Program-made: the position numbers and the translations under genes
Notes under the pieces: model-generated
Database searches by the model: none
What the model was told of the DNA's origin: nothing
Seen by the model: only the letters and a program-made list of their open reading frames with translations
Assembly (NCBI GenBank): GCA_003290165.1
Contig: QNQO01006944.1
Location: 62,001-126,000 of the forward strand
Length of the DNA stretch: 64,000 nucleotides
Reading direction: 5' to 3'
Source of the DNA: Berberis thunbergii
Lineage: Eukaryota > Streptophyta > Magnoliopsida > Ranunculales > Berberidaceae
Part shown: positions 25,457 to 37,639 of the stretch, piece after piece
Position numbering within the stretch: the first letter of the stretch is position 1
Layout of the letters: each line of letters opens with the position of its first letter

Positions 25457-26944
25457 GAGAATATTATTTACACCAGCAGATATACTAGTAGCAGAGATAG
25501 TAGTTGTACAGAGAATAAATTACATCAATAACATATTCACATCATTATTCAATTGCATAAACTTTTAAATTTATACAATAGGTAAATAAAAAAAACCCAT
25601 ATTAAGATACCTAGCACAACATTGTTATTTAGTCTTTGGACAGAAATATCAATCTGTAAGTGGTACTCTTCGTACACAATGAAACCGACCTAATATTATG
25701 CCTTTCTTTGGACTGACATAATAAAAGCATGGTAAAGTAAACTTTATCACATATTTAAGACTAGGGACTGTCTGGTCAAAACAATCTTCCTTTGGGCCGA
25801 TTGTTTCACATGGATGTAGCATGCTCACTTATTTAAAATCAACCAATATTTTCTAACCGTGGTTGCTTTGGCAACCTATTAGTTAAATGGTGTAAATTTT
25901 AAATAAGGAACACAATAGTGATACATGAAACCAAATTTATATTCTATGTATAAATAAAATATAGTCATTAATACAATTAAAACATGGGTTTAAATAAAAT
26001 ATAACCACAATTACATAGGTCTCAATACTTTAAAACAATATTACCAACAGCTACATACCCAATAGTCAAAGTAAAATGTACTAACAGGCTCAATTATTAA
26101 TAACAGTAACAGGCCCAATAGGTGAACAATCACCAAGCCCGTGAACAGTCAACTGAATAGTCACCAGGCCCGTGAACAGTCACTATACAAGCCCAACATT
26201 CGCCAGGCCCAACAGTGAATAGTCGCGGTCAATAGTAAACAGTCGTGGTCAATGTGAACAGTAATTTTTAAATTTTTTTTTATATTTTATAATGCATAAT
26301 CGCAGATACTGTTCACTGTAACAGTGAAATCATTTTTCACTATTCACGACTTTGCATATAACTGTTCACGAAATCGCGTATCATTGTTCATCGCAACAGT
26401 GAAATTGGTGTTCACTGTTCACGAAATCGCATTCACTGTTCACTGTAACAGTAAAATCGGGTTTTTTTTTTTTTAATACATCTATTTCACCTTGATCCAA
26501 ATTGTAATTTATTTCAATAGAAAATGCAATTACAATGTAATCACTGAATACAATTACACTCACAATGAAACAGTGAAGACAATTGCCATGAATACATATC
26601 TATATATATTCAAGTCTATAATCATGAATACATAATCACTGTAGGTCCAGATCATGCTATATCAATCGTTGTATTAATCAATAATCACTGTATTAATCCA
26701 TAATCCATAATCACTATATTCATGCTATTCATATGAATCTATAATCATGTCTTTATTATCATGTCCAGATGCATAAACTATATGAATCTATAATCATAAA
26801 TAACATATAATATTCAATTACCTTGCTATTATATGAATATATATCACTGTATGAATCTATATATCACTGTATGAAACAAATAATCACTGTATGTTTTCCT
26901 TTATAATTTCACATGGAATCAACAGGAGTTGCTATGATACCAAT
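25457..26944 (-). other. Copia C long leader with GTGAACAGT / ACTGTTCAC repeats
   Basis: This is almost 1.5 kb between the 5' LTR and gag without a recognisable protein. From about 26115 to 26260 the plus strand repeatedly reads GTGAACAGT-like words. From about 26315 to 26460 it repeatedly reads the complement ACTGTTCAC, often next to GTAACAGTGAA. The two halves flank an AT-rich spacer, so a long imperfect hairpin is possible. From about 26580 to 26890 short units such as AATCACTGTATGAATC and CTATAATCATG recur. Confidence 0.65.
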
Positions 26945-27399
26945 TGTTGTATTTAAACTAAAAACTTAAGACTCTAGTTGATTCAATGGAAACAAGAAGA
27001 ATAGAAACATACCCGATCGATCCATAGCGATTTCCTCGTTGATTGTGATGAGTTTGGATTGTTTGGATATTCCGATTGATTCAAGTGTTTTCCCTTAGTT
27101 CTCTGTTGAGAGGATACAGAAGACAATGCCAAAAAATTTCTCAATTACCCATACGCTCAATCGGGGACCCATCCTATTTATAATGCCCATAAGTCACAAC
27201 CCTTCAACTTACGGGCTGTGAATTTCCAATTCTGCCCCTCATTGAATTAGAAATTACATCCTTATTTACACCATGTTATTTATTAATACCTTATAGTCCA
27301 ATACTCCTATTAGATCACATATTTAAATGGACTACACTTTAAGATAGCAATACACGTTATATTACATATGTGTGCCCACATTATTGGATTTGTCCAACA
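26945..27399 (-). repeat. Copia C 5' LTR
   Basis: This is 455 bp, the partner of 20600-21054, with the primer site directly inside it. Confidence 0.94.
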
Positions 27400-27954
27400 C
27401 TTACCACTTATTGATTGGGGCAATATATTTGTTGGGGTTAGCAAGATATTTGCGATTGGTGCAAAAGAGTTTCGCATAAGATTGATGATGTATGATATTG
27501 AGAAAGGGTTCAAGTATGCTTTTATGAAGAATGAGCCAATCAAGTTTTTACGATCGTAGTTTGAGAAAGTTAACCAATTGCCAATAAAAAGTGTTACCTT
27601 CATCAAGGTTTCATATTCCACATATGTTTGAGTTGATGTGTTTCGAACCTAACCATACATGTGGTGTAGGCTGGATTCATGTCAGCTAACCTATTATGAG
27701 TTGTGAATTGGTTAAGACTATTGTTGTTGATGATGTGCATGACAATGTTTTGCTTAAGCAATTTAGAAGGAAGTTTAGAGTAAATGTCAGTTATCATCTT
27801 GCATTCATTCTCTGCTTGGTTTAGATGATACTTTTTTTAGAGGGAATACAAATGATGCTTGTTGGGTTCTTTGGAAGAATGTCAACTAATGTATTTTTAA
27901 ATTTTATTTTTATTTGTTTTATATTGTACATTCCAATCTCACTTGTTTTTAAAT

Positions 27955-28063
27955 TGGTTTTTTTTTCCCCTTAACCCTCCCCATCCCATGCCGTCGGCTG
28001 AATTCGAACTTGTGTCGTGTGATTCCATCTACCACACCTCTACTAACTCAGCGGTACACCTTT
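27955..28063 (-). mobile_element. tRNA-derived SINE copy
   Basis: On the minus strand a polymerase III box A-like stretch (CCGCTGAGTTAGTAGAGG) is followed by a box B, GTTCGAATTC (plus 28000-28009). CAGCCGACGGCATG comes next, and then a tail ending in an A run (a T run on the plus strand near 27958-27966). The stretch after box B matches the copy at 53974-54132, so both belong to one SINE family. Confidence 0.6.
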
Positions 28064-28237
28064 GGTTGTTTTTTATTTTATCATATAAATGATAATGATT
28101 TATCTCTATTAATTTCGTATATCTAAATAATATGCTCTTATGTTTTCATCTTTCAGCGTTATATAGTTTCTTTCATTTTTTGCATTGTGTATATAAACAG
28201 TTTCATGATGAAATTTTATCAAACAAAAGTGTACATG

Positions 28238-31200
28238 TGTCATGCCCCGATTTTCAAAAAAAATGAAATCATATTATCCACGTAGGATTATCTGTTTCTC
28301 CAAAACTCGGGACGTGAAATTCAATAACAATAGAAACATTTAGCAGCAACAACAACTTAAACCTGATTTAATTACTGAAACAAATATAAACTCTAACCAA
28401 GAAAGACTTTGACGTTGCTAGCCCCACTAGCGAAACTCCAGTAACACTATTCAAAAGTCTCTAACCTATAAGGCTAATCGGCTACATTCCCAAAGGAATG
28501 TACGTACCCAAACAGCAAAATCTCATTTGGGTCAGCAATAAAGCTTGTGTGAGTAATATTCATCCCAAAATCAATAAATTCACACGTGATAACATCAAAC
28601 TAAACACAAACAATAAACAACATCACCAACAGGTAGTTCCTCAATGAGACAAATGTCTCGTGCAAGAAAAACATAGTTCAAAGAATTTAGTTTCTCAACG
28701 AGGCAATCATGTCATCCTAATAAGTAAATATGTATTGACTTATACTTACACTGTAGATGTTGCCTATGGTAAGTTTGACCTGCAAAAATATTAGTGGGCT
28801 TGTCATTCTGCATGAAAAAGGTTATAAACAATATAAATGTAATTTATTGATTAAAACAATTATTTTTGTACATTATTTGACTTACGCATATTATTCATTT
28901 TTATTTGAATTTGATTCATTTTTAACGGATTGATCACTTAGACAATACCACATTCACACCACCTCAGTGTCGAACATACATGTATGTATGTCTCTCTCAT
29001 ATAAAGGAGGACTTCTCCGTCATTCATGCCCAAGTGGGGACACATCACATACAGACATGCATTACCGAATACTCCTAATTATATGAGTAACAAAAGCCAC
29101 TATTGGGTTATCAATGCGCATAAAGTCACGTCACATTTTTTATGGATAAATATCAAAACCTATCTTAGGCATAAAAATCAACCTCATTTTCGCAAGACTA
29201 ACCCGAATGTTATTTTAGTTTCTCTATAAGAAATATGCGCCCCACATCTGCAAGACAACCCGCAAGTTATTTAGTTTCTCTATGAGAGAGGGGAAATAAT
29301 AAACAAAATAGGTGTGGTAGTTCTAAGTGATACAATTCCAGGTGATTAAATTTTCAGAAGTCAAAGTTTACCAATATCATTTATTTTTTTTATATTTCAA
29401 TTTTTCTCTCACAATGACACTCTGTCATTTATAAATCGATTCACCACAATCTCCACCCATACTTTTGGGGAAACATAGCATTGTTGGAAACATATTTTAT
29501 ATAGCAGAGCGAGGATCAAACTCATTCAATAAGAGGGTTCAAGTTCTTACGAGTATGTATGATAACATCACATTTTCAATCATAGTTCCTTATTGAGTCT
29601 AATTCAAGCTATGAAAGAAAACATCGTTACTTAATAACATTGTTAACCATAAACAACATATATATACTGCATATAGCAAACTCCAATTCTCATTATCATG
29701 CATTACTGCATATAGCAAAGAAGTTCAAAATGTTCATCACAAGAGTTGCATTTGTACCAACCCATCATTTAAGGCAGAGTAAACAACTAAAATGCAAGAG
29801 AATCGCAAAAGGGATTGCATTTAGATCCATCAAACTGTGGAAATCGAAGCATGAAACTCAATAAAAAGAACACTCAAAATTCAACTGAAACAAACAGCTA
29901 TGACTGATTCATACAACAATGTATATCAACTAGAACATCCCCCTAAATCAACTGATTAGAACATCCAAAACTCAGCTGAAACGCTCGCTTAAATTAGCTG
30001 AAATAAGCTTTAAACATAGCTACAAACAACCCCAAAATCTACTAAAACCAACCATCTAAGGTCAATCGTAGCCTTCCCCAAACTCAACCGGAAACATCCT
30101 AGTTGCAGCCCGTAACACAGTCCCAACAAAATCCAGTCCTAAAATAAACCTATTTGGAAGTCGAATAACAACCCATATTCAAGCTTAAAACGAATCTGCG
30201 AACAGTCATGCAAACATCACGATTTGGGATACAAGACTTTAACAATTCAAATACTCAACTTCAGGTAATTCATCTATCTTAACCCAACTAAATCCACCCC
30301 AAAAATATGCTAAAAAGTCCTCCTTAACTATTTTGAAATAAACCACAAACTTTGCTAGAAACAATGCCAAAACTCTATTGATACACCCCCCCTGGCCTCA
30401 ATTGAAACCACACCAATACTCACTTGGAAAAGCTTAGTTTTAATCTGTAAAAAAGTCTCAAATTAATTATGTTGCAGACTACTCAACAAACCCAAAATAT
30501 CCTAATTTCAGTTATCCCAAAACAATCATATTTGAGTGCTGACATAAACCAATTTGTCCCTGCATGCAGCCCAACAAGTAGCCATTTTTGGGCGATAAAT
30601 TATACCCCAATTCACCTCCAAACAACAATTGTTTTAACATTAAATTAAACTCCAAGACATACCCAAAAACAACCACATTTCAATCCCAAAACAGTCAAGT
30701 AAAATAATCCTGCAAAAATACCGAAATGAACAAGTGGTCCCGACAGGAAAGCTTGACAAGTCATCATTCAAATGTACATAACTTTCACATATGAACTTCA
30801 AATTGAATACCGTTTGGGGCTATAGAAAATAGATACAAAGAAGTTTCTAACCATATCAAGCATACCCCAAGATTTAGTCCTAAACAATGCCAATTTTTCA
30901 AACAAACAGGCCATTTGGCAGCCTTTAGCAGATTTACCTCTTGTTACTAAAATGTGTATATCTTCCTGTACACAACTCAGATTGTCATACCGTAAAATCC
31001 TTTAGAAACTATACTCAAAGAAAAAAAAAATTGATATATGGGAAAGACACTATACCTGCGCAAAAACCCAATTGAAACTCAAAAAAGAAAAACAACATAC
31101 GACAACCCAAACCCAAAATTCATGGATTTATATATCTAAAGAGAAATAGAGAATCAAGAACACTTACTTCTACTAATATTCGATAATTCTACCAATACAT

Positions 31201-31657
31201 ATCTAAATAAACATAATATAAGAGTGAGAAAAAACTCACAATCACTACTTTTTTTTGTTTTTAAAAAATCACACTCATAAAAACTAAACTTCAATTATAT
31301 CCAAAGATTATATACTAAATCTTTATAATAAAGAGAATGAAGAAAGCTAATAGAATTTTTATAAAGAGAATGAAGTTAAGAACTCACCTTTTACTTTTCA
31401 ATTCATTTCCCTTTTTCTTTTTTTCTTTCTTCCTTCTCTTCTTCTCCTTTTTTTTCTACAGACTTTCTATGCTGCTGGGAAGAATCAAATCTCTATTTAA
31501 CCAACCTAAAGGAAAAACCCTACAAGATTAGGGTTTGCACAACATTATATTGACACCCCCTTATTTATTTATTTAGTTAGTTAGTTATTATATGACTCAA
31601 CTTCAAATATAATAAAGCCCTAAAAATTTATAATGTGTTGTAATTAGGGTCGTTACA
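28238..31657. mobile_element. Candidate solo LTR (3.4 kb) with 5-bp target duplication
   Basis: The stretch begins TGTCATGCCCCGATTTTC and ends TTAGGGTCGTTACA. Its flanks carry a perfect 5-bp duplication, ACATG, at 28233-28237 and 31658-31662. The termini are imperfect inverted complements of the TGTAACGCCC...GGGCGTTACA type seen on long plant Gypsy LTRs. No gag or pol frame is visible inside, and no second LTR copy is in the window. A homopolymer-rich region near 31390-31460 and an AAACCC-containing segment near 31515 could be its promoter or leader. The orientation is unclear. A large non-coding element of another kind is the alternative. Confidence 0.62.
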
Positions 31658-31662
31658 ACATG

Positions 31663-32772
31663 AAATGTTATAACATATATCATTAAAAAGAGTTAAAAGT
31701 AGGGGGTATCGACCCCATTAACACAATTAATGTGATGCTAGATTGACTCATTTGTGGAAATATATTATTGTACCCCTAGGTATATCAACACATATATGCT
31801 ACTACATTATTTCTTTTGTTGTTGTATATGTACACACATTTAACATTTATATTTTAATATGTAAAACATAGATTTAGAAAATTTAAATAAACTTTTAATA
31901 ACAAATCATAATTATTACAATTTTTATTAAAAAAATATTGATGTCAAAAATATCAATTTTCAAATTGAACCTTCATTTTGTATTTTGATTATTTAGCTTA
32001 TGATATAATGAAATTACTCATACTTAAAATGTAAAATTATCCTAGAATCAATTATAGCATATGATATTATGAAACTACTCTGACTCAAAATGTAAAACTA
32101 TACTAGAATCAATTAAATTATAATGGGGAAAAAACCCTACTGAATATACGTGCACGTAGAGCGCGTTTATACACAAGGAAACGTAATAAAAAGACATTTA
32201 TGTTGTAATAGTGATATCATTACAGTTTTTCTAAACACATATTTAACAACTACTACGTCAAAGTTAAAGATAACAATTAGTATATTAATGACCAAACAAC
32301 AAAAAAAACCATAGTTAAAGACAATAGTTAGTACATTATCATTTTCTAAGTTTTCAAAACAAAATATACATCCACTGTCTTTCATGAGTAAATGTTAAAA
32401 CAAAACATGCATCCAAAAGTCTTCAATCAGTATATGTTATAACACCAGATATCAAACTTTAATTGAGCATTCCCCAATTGTACTTGACAAGTCAATTAAT
32501 TGGTCATTCAATTTAGACTATTTATACAAGCTCCAACTACAAGGTGGATTTGAGACAATATTGAATAGAAATTTTTGCATGCATCCTCGTGGTTTCATTA
32601 ACAATGTTTTCAGCTATGAAGTCAAATTTCCTATGACTAAGGTACTTTGTAAAATAACACACATATATGATATAATCTGCAATGAAAATGGTATAGAAGA
32701 CAACAATGTTAACATCAAACTATTTAACTAGTGAATATATTGTCTACTTTCAAATTCATAAAGATATTTACA
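31663..32772. other. AT-rich intergenic DNA
   Basis: I see no gene, no clear inverted or tandem repeat and no coding similarity. Confidence 0.5.
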
Positions 32773-35700
32773 CACTACACCAAAACATTTGTTTTGCAAC
32801 ACTAACCAAAATATAATTGTTTCATTTTTGCAAGTAGCAATACTTGTATTAGTTTATTAAAGTAGCTACTGTTTTTGCATGATACAATCCTGACCCTGTA
32901 TACCTGCAACATTGGATTTGTCTCGTGATAATGACATCACAAGTATTACATCATATTGAAATAAATAATTAAAAAAAATCTCTCAAACTCTCCTTTCGTC
33001 GATGAACTCTCCCTCCCTCGACCAAATCTCTGATTAGGTTTTCTTGCAAGTTTTTTTTTGTCATGAAGTGATTTTTTGTGCCCGGTTTTACGCTATTGAA
33101 GATTGTTTAAGAGGATATGAGGGTTTCGTTGGAGAGATTTGAATAATTGCCTTCAAGAGTGGCATTTGATCGGTCAGATTTTGAATTGATTTTGATTTCT
33201 TTCTTATATTGATATGAGATGAGATTCGCTGGACAAGATGATTTGGATTATGATTTAGTATGGATGATGAACTGGTTATTCTCGTATTATTATAGAGATA
33301 TGACGTTTCACTCCTCCCTCAACGAATCTCGCAATCTCGATTGGCTTTCATCTCTCGCCATCAATCACATCCTCTTGATTCATTAGATTTTCTTCCAAAA
33401 AATTTGGATTTGAAGCATGGATTTAACTTAGTGAAGGAAGAATCGTTGTTGTTCACCATCTTTTTCCATCGCCTAGCTAGATATGCAGGAGTTTTTGCTT
33501 CATTAGATATCAACTCTCTCAACTTCACTTCGTCTTCTAATCAAGATATTTGAAAATCCTAGCTTTAACCATAACCTTAATAAGGTGTGTTCTTCACAAT
33601 AGACAAATTTTTATTTGATAATTGTGATTTTTGTTCTAAATTTCAGTTTTCTATACGTTTCAGTTTCCGAAATTGTCAGATCCATTGGTTCTAACTTCTA
33701 ACGCATTTGGATTTCAACTCAGGTGAGTTTTTCATTTAGTTATCTTCTCATGTTGAATTAGTGTTGCTTGGTCTTTGGATCTTCAGTTTTGTATAAATTT
33801 TCAATATCGATTTGCAATGTAAGTATGGATAGTGTAATATTGTAAGATTTGTCAAAATCAACAGTGGTTTTAGTTAACAAATTAGGCCAACATAGCATTG
33901 GTTTTCATAAATTGTGGTTTTAGTTGATTAAGCTCAATGTTTTAGTTCCATTTTTCAATTTTAACTATTATGTTTGTCTTTGAACCTTTGGTGACATTGT
34001 TGTACTAATAATGCATAATTTAAAGCTTACTGAGAAGCTGGATTTGGGGTGGGGAGGGTGAGGCAATTATCACATTTCCCCTATAGGATGTTCATTATAG
34101 TCTTATTGTGACATTGATATGGCCATGTAAACGAGTGTTTTTTATGTTCTACTTTTGTACTCTATTTGTTCAACAAATAAAATGACCATAAATTAGGCAC
34201 CCTCGTGTACACTTATCCTTCAGCCCATGTGTTTTAATACCATAAGATTTTGTCCACAAGTTTTTGCTTTGGCAAAATTGTTGATTAGATTTGATGTCAT
34301 TATCAATAGGATTAATCAAACCAAGTTTGCTCAATCACATGACAGTTATTATTAGTTAGTATATGTATAGGGGAAAATCTTACCAAGTCTAGTTGCTACT
34401 ATCTTTTCGTATCTTTATTTTCTATTATTTATTTGATCGTCTTTATTTGTGAAAATATCTTTTGTTGCTAATTAATTTTGCTTACATGTCATTTATTTAA
34501 ATGATGTATAGTATTGTGTAGAATATCATCGTATATAAGTAAAGAATGGATAGATGAGTCTAATACAATAAGCCTACAATAGGGTTGGGGTTGCTCAATT
34601 TTTGAAATTTGTGGAGGACAATGGTAGTGGGCAACAATTGTTTCTTACCCCTATAATAATTGTAAAAATCATAGGGGGATGGTTGATTTTGATGGAAAAA
34701 AAATATTAGCATCATTATCGTATAGTGAAGACCTATAGGGTTTGATATCATCACAACGAACAAAATATATAGAGAACAATAAACAACAGCATGTGTTGAA
34801 GAAAATAATGATGATTTTGACGATGGTAGAATGTAAGACTTTATTAATGATGTTTTTTAAATACATAGTGGGGTGGTCGATTCGTTAATGTAAGACATTA
34901 TTCAGAATGAAAATAGTGAGGGTAGAGGTTTCGAAGGTAATGATCAACCTCAAATGCATGGAGGTAAAAAAAAAAAAAAAAAGGTAAAATTTTCCATGTT
35001 CATGCCAAACAACCTTTGTATTATTTATGTCCAAAAAAGTTGACAACGTTATATGTTGTTGTTAAGTTAAATAACATAAAGGCAGAATTAGGTTGATTAA
35101 ATAATAATTTTAAAGATACTCAAGTTTTTTCAAGAGTTATTACCTAAAGCAAACAAATGTTAGCCAATTAAAAAAAATGATCAGCGATGTCGATATGACT
35201 TGTGAAACCTTTCATGCGTGTGTGCATGATTGTATTCTGTATAGGAAGAAACATAAATATAAGGTTGAATGTTATGTATGCAAAATGTCGAGATTTAAGT
35301 TAAACTTAAGCAGTGATGGGTTTAGTAAAGTGCCTCAAAAGGTGGTGAGACATTTTCATTTGATTCCTAGACTAAAGATGTTATATAGTATACGATAACA
35401 AAGGAAATGACTTGACATTTTCGAGCAAAATCCTATTCAAGTGTTATCCGTCATCCTATGGAATCGTCTGAATGGAAATTTGATAATATGAAGTAGCATG
35501 AATTTATAAAGGAATGACGCAATGTTTGTCTTGCAATATCAATTTGTTGTTTTAATCCCACGTGGCATTTTTAGTATCACCCATAGTTGTTGGTTGGTTA
35601 CCGTGGTGCCTGCTACATTCTTTGTGCATGAAAAAAAGTTTGTTATGATGTCGATATAGATATCAAGACTAGAGACACCAAACAAAGACATTGATATGTA

Positions 35701-35990
35701 TTTATAACCATTGATAGATGAACCAAAGCTTTTGTGGTTTGAGGGGGCAATTACTTATGACTCATTCACAAAAACTAATTTCACTTTAAGAGTTATGCTC
35801 ATGTGGGGGTCATGATTTTCCCACACGGGAGTTTATATGGTTGTGTAACACATGGTTAATTAGCTTGCCCAATTTGTGATAAAAAACAACTAAATGTCTC
35901 TTTATAGTAGTAAAAAGTTATGTTGTCGGGGGACATCGTAGATTCCTTCCCTAAAGTTCTCAACGGGAGAAACAATAATGTTATAGGCTC
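32773..35990 (+). mobile_element. Decayed CACTA (En/Spm) element, left end plus transposase
   Basis: At 32773 the sequence CACTACACCAAAACA is a canonical CACTA 5' terminus, followed by subterminal words such as CAACACTAACCAAAAT. A TNP2-type transposase remnant in the same orientation follows from about 34595. I cannot find a matching right end TTTTGGTGTAGTG downstream, so the right side is lost or too diverged. The span 32800-34590 has only short frames. Linking terminus and transposase into one element is inference from orientation and spacing. Confidence 0.6.
34595..35990 (+). pseudogene. CACTA TNP2 transposase remnant
   Basis: Coding traces in several frames follow the order of plant TNP2 proteins. 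KQPLYYLCPKKLTTLYVVVK, then LNNIKAELG, lies near 35010-35100. KMISDVDMTCETFHACVHDC, then ILYRKKHKYKVECYVCKMSR, is in the open stretch 35177-35398, which ends with VVRHFHLIPRLKMLYS. VIRHPMESSEWKFDN follows near 35450, NKDIDMYL.PLIDEPKLLWF near 35680-35740 and SFTKTNFTLRVMLMW near 35765-35810. A final GGHRRFLP lies near 35930. Stops and frameshifts are frequent, so the gene is dead. Confidence 0.78.
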
Positions 35991-37631
35991 AATTTGCTTA
36001 CTATTTTATTTGGTTGATTTAATTTGATCACTGATACAATGGTTGACCTTTGTATTAGCTCCAGTGGATCATGTTTTATAGTCAAATTTTATGTTATTAC
36101 TATATAGATTTTTTTATCTAGTTGGGTAGTTTCATTTGAATCATTTCACCACCAATACTTTAATGTATTTGTTATCATCCATGTTTAAAGGTTTCATGTT
36201 TATATATTTGTGTTTGTGATTAATTTATCTATTTTCATTTTTGTAGATAGTCAATTTATTAAAGTTAATATTGAATAAGAACTATAAACTGAGATACAAG
36301 CGCCTACATACAATTGTTGAAGTGTGATTATTTGATTTTAGCATGCATCTGTATTTGCAGAATTTGAGATGAGTGTATTGAACAAATCGAAAATCAACCA
36401 AGAATTTAGTTGCAATTAAGCGTAAATGATAATGGTTTCTACTTAGGAAAACGAAGCATTTGGAACTAACTGATGGTGATGTTTCAGTTTTTTTTTTAAT
36501 TCCCCTGTTAGTCAACTCGCTCAAGTATCTTAGATCAACCACGGTCACTCCCACTTCATAATGGAAAATCGCTTAAGTATCTTAGATCAACCACAATCAC
36601 TTACACTTTATAATGGAAAATCGCTCAAATATCTTAGATCAACCACAGTCACTCTCACTTCATAATGGAAAATAAATGAAGTTTTGCACTACAATTTCTA
36701 CAATCATATCTTTAAAGCTTTGGATTTTATGTAAGATGTGAACTAGTTTTAATGTAGAGATTTTGATTGCAATGAAAACACTATATTGGAGTTTGGATAA
36801 AATCTAGATAATATTCAAACTTGCAATGAACTTTACAAATATTTTCCTTGCACTAAAATGCAAAATGAACCATCTAAGTTGGAGAGAGATATTTTACAAA
36901 TACCAATTGACAAATTTATTTATGTTATATTAAGAGTAACATTTACAGGCTTGGTATGCGGTTGCATTTAATTGTTCACCAGTTTCGTTTATATGTACTG
37001 ATGATATTTTTAGTTTTGTTTGAAAGAAATTTCATTTAACAAAATAAAAATATTTATTGAAAATGGTTTTGAGACAATTGTCTTTATAGTATTTTCTTAG
37101 GGGGAAAACATTTGTATAATTTGTTTTTATAAAAATCAAAACCCACAATATATATAAAAAAATAAACGATTGAGAGTAACTTTCTTCTAGTATGCATAGA
37201 AATTAACTAAAAATCTCAAATGTTAATCCTATTAAGCTATCATCGAGATCAAATGAAAACGACTTTATTAAAAAGCTAAAGGTCCAACCAAAACCTTCAT
37301 ATTCGTGAATTTACAGGTAGTCTTCAGTTATGGTTAAACAAAAAAAATATTCAAAATTTTGACTAAATTATGGAAACTAGACTTATTGATTAACTCACCA
37401 AAATTTGTTAACTAAATGATGCAAACTTGCCCAAACATAGAGGGGGAAAAATGTTTGACACGGCTTTGTGAAGTCGTACAATTTTGATTAAATATTTACT
37501 TTAAGTATTTATAAACCATAATTCTAGAAATTTTGGACCTTAAGATTGAAGAATAAGCTTATTAAGACAACATAACTTTAATAGAGTCGCAAAAAATTCA
37601 ACAATATTGACTGAAAAATTACTAAAAGATA
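35991..37631. other. Intergenic DNA
   Basis: This holds AT-rich sequence with one short tandem array (36518-36673, listed separately). No gene is seen. Confidence 0.5.
36518..36673. repeat. Three tandem copies of a 52-bp unit
   Basis: Units start at 36518, 36570 and 36622 with CGCTCAAGTATCTTAGATC (or a one- to two-base variant) and end CATAATGGAAAAT. The copies differ from each other at a few positions. The array is non-coding. Confidence 0.9.
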
Positions 37632-37639
37632 CTCAAAAT

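Larger units (their letters stand above)
20600..27399 (-). mobile_element. Copia C: full-length Ty1/Copia (Tork-like) element (6.8 kb)
   Basis: It has 455-bp LTRs at both ends and a perfect target duplication, CTTAC, at 20595-20599 and 27400-27404. LTRs start TGTTGTATTT and end TTTGTCCAACA on the plus strand. Next to the right LTR the plus strand reads GCTATGATACCAAT (primer site TGGTATCATAGC on the minus strand). Next to the left LTR the purine tract is AAGTGGGAGA. Domain order on the minus strand is gag, protease, integrase, reverse transcriptase, RNase H. A leader of almost 1.5 kb precedes gag. Several stops make it defective. Confidence 0.95.
20500..27890 (+). pseudogene. Mutator-like (MULE) transposase remnant split by Copia C
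   Basis: After removal of the 6.8-kb Copia insertion, coding traces run from about 20500-20594 into 27405 onward. The segment IDWGNIFVGVSKIFAIGAKE, then FRIRLMMYDIEKGFKYAFMK and NEPIKF (27410-27550), resembles the N-terminal domain of plant MuDR-family transposases. Further on, in a changed frame, NHTCGV and then MSCELVKTIVVDDVHDNVLL and FRRKFRVNVSYHLAF (about 27645-27810) match the next conserved block of that domain. Several stops and frame changes break it, and the catalytic DDE part is not seen. It is a dead fragment of a DNA transposon. Confidence 0.68.

Noticed and set aside
25116..25568. A 150-residue open frame on the plus strand
   Set aside because: It is the antisense shadow of Copia C gag.
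33341..33553. A 70-residue open frame as a gene
   Set aside because: It has no recognisable domain and lies inside the decayed CACTA region.
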